Positions 46,176-51,532 of a DNA stretch of 51,532 nucleotides are shown piece after piece. The stretch lies in the NCBI GenBank assembly GCA_001782165.1, contig MFNV01000010.1:1-51532 (forward strand). The letters are read 5' to 3'. The notes below the pieces were generated by a model, which saw only the letters and a list, made by a program, of their open reading frames with translations, did not search any database and was not told where the DNA came from. Source of the DNA: Candidatus Levybacteria bacterium RIFCSPHIGHO2_01_FULL_41_15. Its GTDB lineage: Bacteria; Patescibacteriota; Microgenomatia; Levybacterales; UBA12049. Made by a program: the position numbers and the translations under genes. The stretch's first letter is position 1; each line of letters opens with the position of its first letter.

Positions 46176-48314
46176 ATGGACGAAGAACTGGAAAATAAAG
46201 AAAATTTTATTTCCTCGCTTGATCCCAGGAAAAATCATACAAACTTTTTTTTGTTTCTTTTTGTTGCAATACTTATTATTGGAGGGATTGGGGTTTCAAT
46301 AAATACAGTCCAAAAAACAGCTAAGCAGAATGAAAATACAAGTACAACCAAAAGTTCCCCCGCTTTTACAAGCATTGCTCCAAGAACTTTAGTATATGGG
46401 TACGGGACAGATAAAAATTCCTATATCGAAGCTGTGGATCTTAATTCCGGTAAAGTTTATGCTTTAGCAACCCTAGATTTAAATATCAAAAAAGTAACAG
46501 TAACCTCTTCGGAATCTATGATTTTTATAAATAAAACTGATGCAAGAGATTACGGAAGAGAGATTTCCACTTTTAATTTTGGGAATAAATCTGTTTCTTC
46601 TACTGTTTTGGCGGACACAAATTATGGAATTGACGATTATGTCGTCTCTCCTAATAAGAGATATATTGCAACATGGGAAATAAGTGTTCCAGAGAATTCC
46701 CAGGGGCTAATTGGAGGAAAGTCAAGAGTTTATGCCGTTGATATCAACAGCCCGCAAAGAAAAAATATTATTTATGATGAGCCGATCAGCAATGGGTCAT
46801 TTATGCATTATCCTCTGGCAATAACAGACAGAGGCGAAATTTATATGGATAAATTTGAAGCAAATAGTCAGGCAGGATGGGCAAACGGAATAAGCGTTTC
46901 AGATTTTTCGGGAACTGTCAAAGAAGAAATTCCTTCTATGTCTTCGGGAACCCTTTCATCTCAGCCAATTTTGTCTCCCGACGGTAAGAAACTTGTCTTT
47001 GCCGGATATGATGGAAGCAAGGGTCCTGGAAATGTTTCCCTTGCGGATAGAGAAGGATTCAGGCAAGCTCTTCTTAATCCTAATACTATAGAAATTTTTG
47101 ATACTTTGGGTAGACAAAGAACAAAACTTACGGGTATCCTGAATACTAACCGGTATCCTTTTGTTTCGTGGGATTCTTACAGTGGAAAAATAATTTATTT
47201 CACTTTATCAAAAAGCTTGGAACAGAATGGTTTTTATCTTTACGATCCCATAACTTCGTCGACACAAAAGTTAAGGGGCGAAATTGCAACATCGCAAGAT
47301 TCTGTGCTTTCTACATTGGGGGACAATAATATTTTGGTGGGAGTAAACAATACATCAGTCTCAACTGTTGGAAATCTTGGAGAAAAATATAGCCAGACTC
47401 TAAATGAAATAGGAATATATAATACAAACACAAAAGAAAGAGCTAGGGTTAATATAGGAAAAAATCCGATTCAGTACATTGGTCTTTTGCCTTCCGCTTT
47501 TTTTAATGACTCTCAAGCTACGGGAAATCTTGGATCAAGTAGCAAAGAAAACGTAAGCACACTTCAGCTTAAAACAATTACTCTTAAATCCGAACTGGGG
47601 CCAAAGAGGATAACCCAACAAAGTAAGCCGGCATGTAAAAACATTGCTACTGAACAATGCAATTCTATGTTGGGAACAAACTTTAGTCCAGATCAAAGGA
47701 GCAGCACGCCCAATTCTGAATATAATTCCTGCTTTAAAACACAATTTGCGCTTGCCAGAACGGATGGCGTATGTATGGATAGCCCTTTATATCTTTACGG
47801 AAAACCCGGTACATATATAAAAATTAAGATAGGTACGCAAATTTATGGATCTAATGCTCCCTACAAGGGTGGTTCTTATGAGGGTTTTTTAACTGGGGAC
47901 GGGGGATTAAAAGTTGAAAATCAGCTGTATTCCAATATAAATTTTAACTATACTTCTGCTCTAAGGAAATTACCTCAACTTAATTATGGTAAAACAGTCA
48001 AATCCGAAGAAGTACCAAAAACCCTTGAAGAGTACGGGAAAAAGTTAGGGTTGAATTTAGTTGAAATAAAAGACTTAATAGCTTCGATAGGAAAATTCTC
48101 CTCCTCTTATGTTTTTGTTTCATTTTTTGATAATGAAACCTCTAAAGCCATTCTTCCTATTTCCTTTAATCCCATTCCCGATACATATAGAAATATAGTT
48201 TTCTACTTAAAGCCTCTCGAAGATCCAATTGTTTCTAGTTCTTCGAAGTTTCCGGGAATTCCTCAAAGAAAAGGCTTAGCTGCTATTGAAGTTAGCTACA
48301 TCATAGACGAGTAA
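46176..48314 (+). CDS. Hypothetical membrane-anchored protein with beta-propeller-like region
   Basis: N-terminal TM (FFLFLFVAILIIGGIGVSI); ILSPDGKKLVFAGYDGS TolB-like repeat. Confidence 0.6.
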   Translation: MDEELENKENFISSLDPRKNHTNFFLFLFVAILIIGGIGVSINTVQKTAKQNENTSTTKSSPAFTSIAPRTLVYGYGTDKNSYIEAVDLNSGKVYALATLDLNIKKVTVTSSESMIFINKTDARDYGREISTFNFGNKSVSSTVLADTNYGIDDYVVSPNKRYIATWEISVPENSQGLIGGKSRVYAVDINSPQRKNIIYDEPISNGSFMHYPLAITDRGEIYMDKFEANSQAGWANGISVSDFSGTVKEEIPSMSSGTLSSQPILSPDGKKLVFAGYDGSKGPGNVSLADREGFRQALLNPNTIEIFDTLGRQRTKLTGILNTNRYPFVSWDSYSGKIIYFTLSKSLEQNGFYLYDPITSSTQKLRGEIATSQDSVLSTLGDNNILVGVNNTSVSTVGNLGEKYSQTLNEIGIYNTNTKERARVNIGKNPIQYIGLLPSAFFNDSQATGNLGSSSKENVSTLQLKTITLKSELGPKRITQQSKPACKNIATEQCNSMLGTNFSPDQRSSTPNSEYNSCFKTQFALARTDGVCMDSPLYLYGKPGTYIKIKIGTQIYGSNAPYKGGSYEGFLTGDGGLKVENQLYSNINFNYTSALRKLPQLNYGKTVKSEEVPKTLEEYGKKLGLNLVEIKDLIASIGKFSSSYVFVSFFDNETSKAILPISFNPIPDTYRNIVFYLKPLEDPIVSSSSKFPGIPQRKGLAAIEVSYIIDE

Positions 48315-48394
48315 TTGTTATTTATTCTTCTTCCCTGGACACTGCTTCTTTTGGAAAAGACGGTTTAGCCTCTGTTGTGTTATAATTCGCTCCT

Positions 48395-49597
48395 ATGGTG
48401 GAAAGAGAAAAAACCAGAGAAGAGCTTCATGCCCAAAGGCAAGATTTTATTCAAAAGGCTATTCAAGAAAGAGCTCATGAAAAACGGCCGGAAGATATTT
48501 CTCAACACCATTGGGAAAGGGCGGTGAACATTGGCGTTGCTTATAATTTTGGAGATGAATATTTGGAGGTACTGGGGCTTCAGTACGAAAGAACAAAGGA
48601 AATAGCATCAAAAGCCGTGAGAAAATTTATAGAAGGTTTATTGGGTAATTCATCTGAAGGATTGCGATTCTCCCATCCTCTTGAAGATCTTTTGTCAAAG
48701 AGACCCGAGTCCGAAATCATTGGAGAAAGAAGATCACAGGCAATGGGAGGGATAAGTTTGAGAGTAAGAGAGCAAGTTCGTAAAGGAGCAAAAGACGTAG
48801 AAGAAATACAAAGAAATACCGGGATTTCAGAAAGTTCAATACGGAAATCTTTAGGCGTAATTAGGAGATGGGGTATTGATGTAAGTCGTTTTATCCCGTC
48901 TCATGAAGATCAAGAAAAAATAGAACAGCTTACAAAAGAGGAAGATGATAAAAAGATACAACAAATACTGGATGAATTACCACCTAATATTATTTTAGCA
49001 AACTTAGTTAAACGGAAACTTGGGTATAATGCAAAAAGAGATGGGCTTTTTATTACAGTTGGAGATTTAACATCGGGGGTCTTCCATTATAGCTCTGAAG
49101 CAACGCGTCTTTTTTTCGATAGTCTTCGTTTATCCGGGATTTCTAGTAGACCGGTAGAATGCAGAGTACCAAAAACAGGGGAAGTTCAGGTGCATTATTA
49201 CGTTTTGCTTGAGAGACACAGGGAGAGAGCCTTAGGTGTTTTGGATGAAGATCCGAGTCTTCAAAAATATAAAGAAAATCCGGTCAAAATAATCTGCGGA
49301 AAAGGCAATGATCCTATACCAAGCACACACCAGTTGCAACACAGCGGAGATTTTAGAAGTGTAGAAAGTTTATTTAAAGAGATGAAAGTGCTTATTAGTA
49401 AGAGAAGATCGGGATTCCATTACTCCGATTTTTTGACACCTGAATGTAGAGTACCAGTTTATCAATATCAACATGGTTCCAGAATAAACTATTATTTTCC
49501 AGAAAAGTATGCCGCTGCACTAAAAAATTTTTTAACAAATAGATATGCAGCGCTTTTTAGAACACGGGTTATTGATGTGTCATTTGAATCTGTATGA
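48395..49597 (+). CDS. Hypothetical protein, paralog of 49730..50464, with internal HTH-like segment
   Basis: MVEREKTREELHAQRQDFIQKAIQE...RAVNIGVAYNFG; VEEIQRNTGISESSIRKSLGVIRRW. Confidence 0.7.
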   Translation: MVEREKTREELHAQRQDFIQKAIQERAHEKRPEDISQHHWERAVNIGVAYNFGDEYLEVLGLQYERTKEIASKAVRKFIEGLLGNSSEGLRFSHPLEDLLSKRPESEIIGERRSQAMGGISLRVREQVRKGAKDVEEIQRNTGISESSIRKSLGVIRRWGIDVSRFIPSHEDQEKIEQLTKEEDDKKIQQILDELPPNIILANLVKRKLGYNAKRDGLFITVGDLTSGVFHYSSEATRLFFDSLRLSGISSRPVECRVPKTGEVQVHYYVLLERHRERALGVLDEDPSLQKYKENPVKIICGKGNDPIPSTHQLQHSGDFRSVESLFKEMKVLISKRRSGFHYSDFLTPECRVPVYQYQHGSRINYYFPEKYAAALKNFLTNRYAALFRTRVIDVSFESV

Positions 49598-49729
49598 ATT
49601 GGCTTAAAAGACATGGCTTTAAAATTTATTAAGTTGATTTCTCTACTAAATTTTCCCCTGGACAATGCTTCTCTTGGAAAAATAAGAATGGGATGATTTG
49701 TGAGAAACAATTTGGTATAATTCCTGTTT

Positions 49730-50464
49730 ATGGTAGAAAGACAGAGAACGCTTCAGGAACTTCATGCAAGAAGACAGGCATTTGTTGTAAAAGCCATAGA
49801 GCAAGGTGCTTATCTTAGAAAACCGGAGGGAGTTAGTCAAAGAGTTTGGGACAGAAGTGTAAACATCGGGGTTGCACGCAATTTAGGCCTCTCTACTTTT
49901 GAAAGACTTGGGAGTTCATATGATAAAACATGGCAATTGGCAAGACTCGACAACATACGTTTTCTTTCGACAATCTGGGAAAGTGCTCCTCAAGCTGTTC
50001 AAGAGGAATATCCGCTCTCGGAATTTCTCAGCCCTAAACCGCGAGCCAAAAAAGAAAGAGCGTGCAGAAGTAAGCTTAAAGTGGAAAGGTTTCTCAAGGT
50101 TATAGAAGAGATGGATAACGATCACAAAGTTCAGGAGGAATTCGATCACCTTTCTAACAGAGCAATCATTAGATATTGTTCAACATATCCCAAAAATTCA
50201 GACCGGCCAAATCGCATAACTGTTTTAAAAGATGTAATAATGCAAGGATTTCGATATTCTCCTCGCTATGCCCATCTTTTCGCAGATTCAATTGGAAGAC
50301 ATGGAATTCCAATAAAAAAGGCGAGAAGGTCGTTAAGCAATCCTAAAATACCCGTCCAGAATTATTATTATCTTTTAGCACGGGATTCTCAAAGGGCATT
50401 AAATGCGCTTGAGACAGATGAAGCTTTGACCCCTTTTAAAATTCTTAGCTTAGAAGCTGCGTAG
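49730..50464 (+). CDS. Hypothetical protein, shorter paralog lacking the HTH-like segment
   Basis: MVERQRTLQELHARRQAFVVKAIEQ...RSVNIGVARNLG. Confidence 0.7.
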   Translation: MVERQRTLQELHARRQAFVVKAIEQGAYLRKPEGVSQRVWDRSVNIGVARNLGLSTFERLGSSYDKTWQLARLDNIRFLSTIWESAPQAVQEEYPLSEFLSPKPRAKKERACRSKLKVERFLKVIEEMDNDHKVQEEFDHLSNRAIIRYCSTYPKNSDRPNRITVLKDVIMQGFRYSPRYAHLFADSIGRHGIPIKKARRSLSNPKIPVQNYYYLLARDSQRALNALETDEALTPFKILSLEAA

Positions 50465-50480
50465 TTATTAACTTTGATTC

Positions 50481-50508
50481 TTGACAAAGGTTTTTATTCA
50501 ACTATAAT
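50481..50508 (+). promoter_or_regulatory. Consensus sigma70-type promoter for rRNA operon
   Basis: TTGACA-16 bp-TATAAT. Confidence 0.85.
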
Positions 50509-50568
50509 AGATTTTGGTATGTAAGACTTTCGCCAAAAGTTTGGTCTCGTTTCAAACGAGAGTTGTGA

Positions 50569-50589
50569 CCCGCCTTTGGCGGGATTTTT
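50569..50589 (+). terminator. Terminator-like hairpin in rRNA leader (possible attenuator)
   Basis: CCCGCC-TTT-GGCGGG-A-TTTTT. Confidence 0.6.
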
Positions 50590-50809
50590 GGTCTTAATAT
50601 CTTAAAATAGCACATTAACAAGTGAATCAGCAACATTTTGGATACACTTCTTTAAGCTAAATTCAAGGAGGTCATCCGCTCGATCTTACTTTTCGCCTTA
50701 CCTACTATTCGTAGCGCGGCTCAAAGAGCGATCTTTGGCGGATTGTCCATCTTTGATGGCCAAGAAGTGGTAGGAATGTTTTGACAAAGTCATTTGGACT
50801 TCGTCAAAT

Positions 50810-51532
50810 TTTTTTGAGGATTTGATCCTGGTCCAGGATGAACGCTGGCGGCGTGCCTTAGGCATGCAAGTCGTTCGGTCCGTAGGACCGAACAGTTAAC
50901 AGTTGACCAATTGACCGTTAACAATTTAACATAAAAGAGTGAGAACTTTTAGATTTCTAGAACTCCCAGTCTATAAAGATGGAAAGTCTTTTTATCGAAA
51001 ATGTTTATTTCTAACTAAGAATTTGAATAAACAGTATTGGGAATTAGGTGACCAGTTAAGAAGGGCAGCATTATCGGTTTGTCTTAATATTGCAGAGGGA
51101 TCTGCAAAGTATTCTGATAAAGATTTTAAAAGATTTCTTGAAAATTCACTGGGATCTATTAATGAAGCCATCGCTTGTTTAGATATAGCTTATGATAACT
51201 CGCTAATAAAGAAGGCAACATACGAGGATTTAAAAGTTTTGGCAGAAAGTATAACAAAACAACTTGAAGGATTGGCTAAGAAACTTCGAAGCTCTTAATT
51301 TGTTAGTTTGTTAATTGGTCGAAAGTTAATTGTTGAAAGTTCTGTCCTACGGACAGAGGCGGACGGGTGAGTAACGCGTAGGAATCTACCTCTGGGTGGA
51401 ACATAGCTCATCGAAAGATGGGGTAATATTCCATAGCCTCAAGGTGGTACCTTGAGAAAATCCTAAGCACAAAATTACAAATTCTAAATAATATCAAAAT
51501 CACAATAACCAAAATACAAAACAGTTTGGGAT
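50810..51532 (+). rRNA. rrs: 16S rRNA gene, 5' part, interrupted by two insertions; continues beyond window
   Basis: gatttgatcctggtccaggatgaacgctggcggcgtgcc...catgcaagtcg (50810..~50893); gaggcggacgggtgagtaacgcgtaggaatctacc...ctcaaggtggtaccttgagaaa (~51339..~51459). Confidence 0.95.
50939..51298 (+). CDS. Four helix bundle (IVP/S23) protein encoded inside the 16S rRNA gene (GTG start)
   Basis: YWELGDQLRRAALSVCLNIAEGSAKYSDKDFKRFLENSLGSINEAIACLDIA. Confidence 0.92.
   Translation: MRTFRFLELPVYKDGKSFYRKCLFLTKNLNKQYWELGDQLRRAALSVCLNIAEGSAKYSDKDFKRFLENSLGSINEAIACLDIAYDNSLIKKATYEDLKVLAESITKQLEGLAKKLRSS

Noticed and set aside
50894-51338. Group I or group II intron in 16S
   Set aside because: The insert is ~445 bp, mostly a 4HB ORF flanked by complementary arms, with no homing endonuclease or recognisable catalytic core; an IVS architecture fits better.
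1-51532. Alternative genetic code (UGA=Gly) as in Gracilibacteria/Absconditabacteria
   Set aside because: Several genes end naturally at TGA (e.g. 7431, 46128) and conserved proteins show no internal TGA.

Overview
The window looks like a low-GC Candidate Phyla Radiation (Patescibacteria/Microgenomates-like) chromosome segment. This rests on short, divergent housekeeping genes, 4-helix-bundle (S23/IVP) proteins, PsbP-like lipoproteins and an interrupted 16S rRNA gene. From left to right it carries: a 5'-truncated giant repeat surface protein; three tandem 4-helix-bundle genes; a Ca-binding/CSLREA/beta-helix surface protein; rplL-rplJ; an accessory block (HTH, HicA/HicB-type TA, cupin-like, NUDIX-like) flanked by 43-bp direct repeats; rplA-rplK-(4HB pseudogene)-nusG-secE; galU; a tRNA-Thr/Tyr/Thr-rpmG-GIY-YIG remnant-tRNA-Trp block; gpmA, M50 protease, rpmB, fmt, def; lipoproteins; O-antigen ligase; TA pairs; mreBCD-mrdA; dprA; topA; a TrpR-family regulator with a 36-bp palindrome over its start codon; SpoU methyltransferase; tandem unknown paralogs; and the 5' part of a 16S rRNA gene. 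The most notable signal is that the 16S gene is interrupted in helix 6 by an IVS-like element with long complementary arms and a 4-helix-bundle ORF, and again after helix 10 by an AT-rich formulaic repeat. Elements of the same design (complementary arms around a 4HB ORF, or arms only) recur elsewhere in the window, both intergenically and inside the nusG-rplK operon. A second theme is palindromic or AT-rich repeats that appear to be absorbed in frame into conserved genes (mreB, topA, rplL, rplJ, rplA, mrdA).
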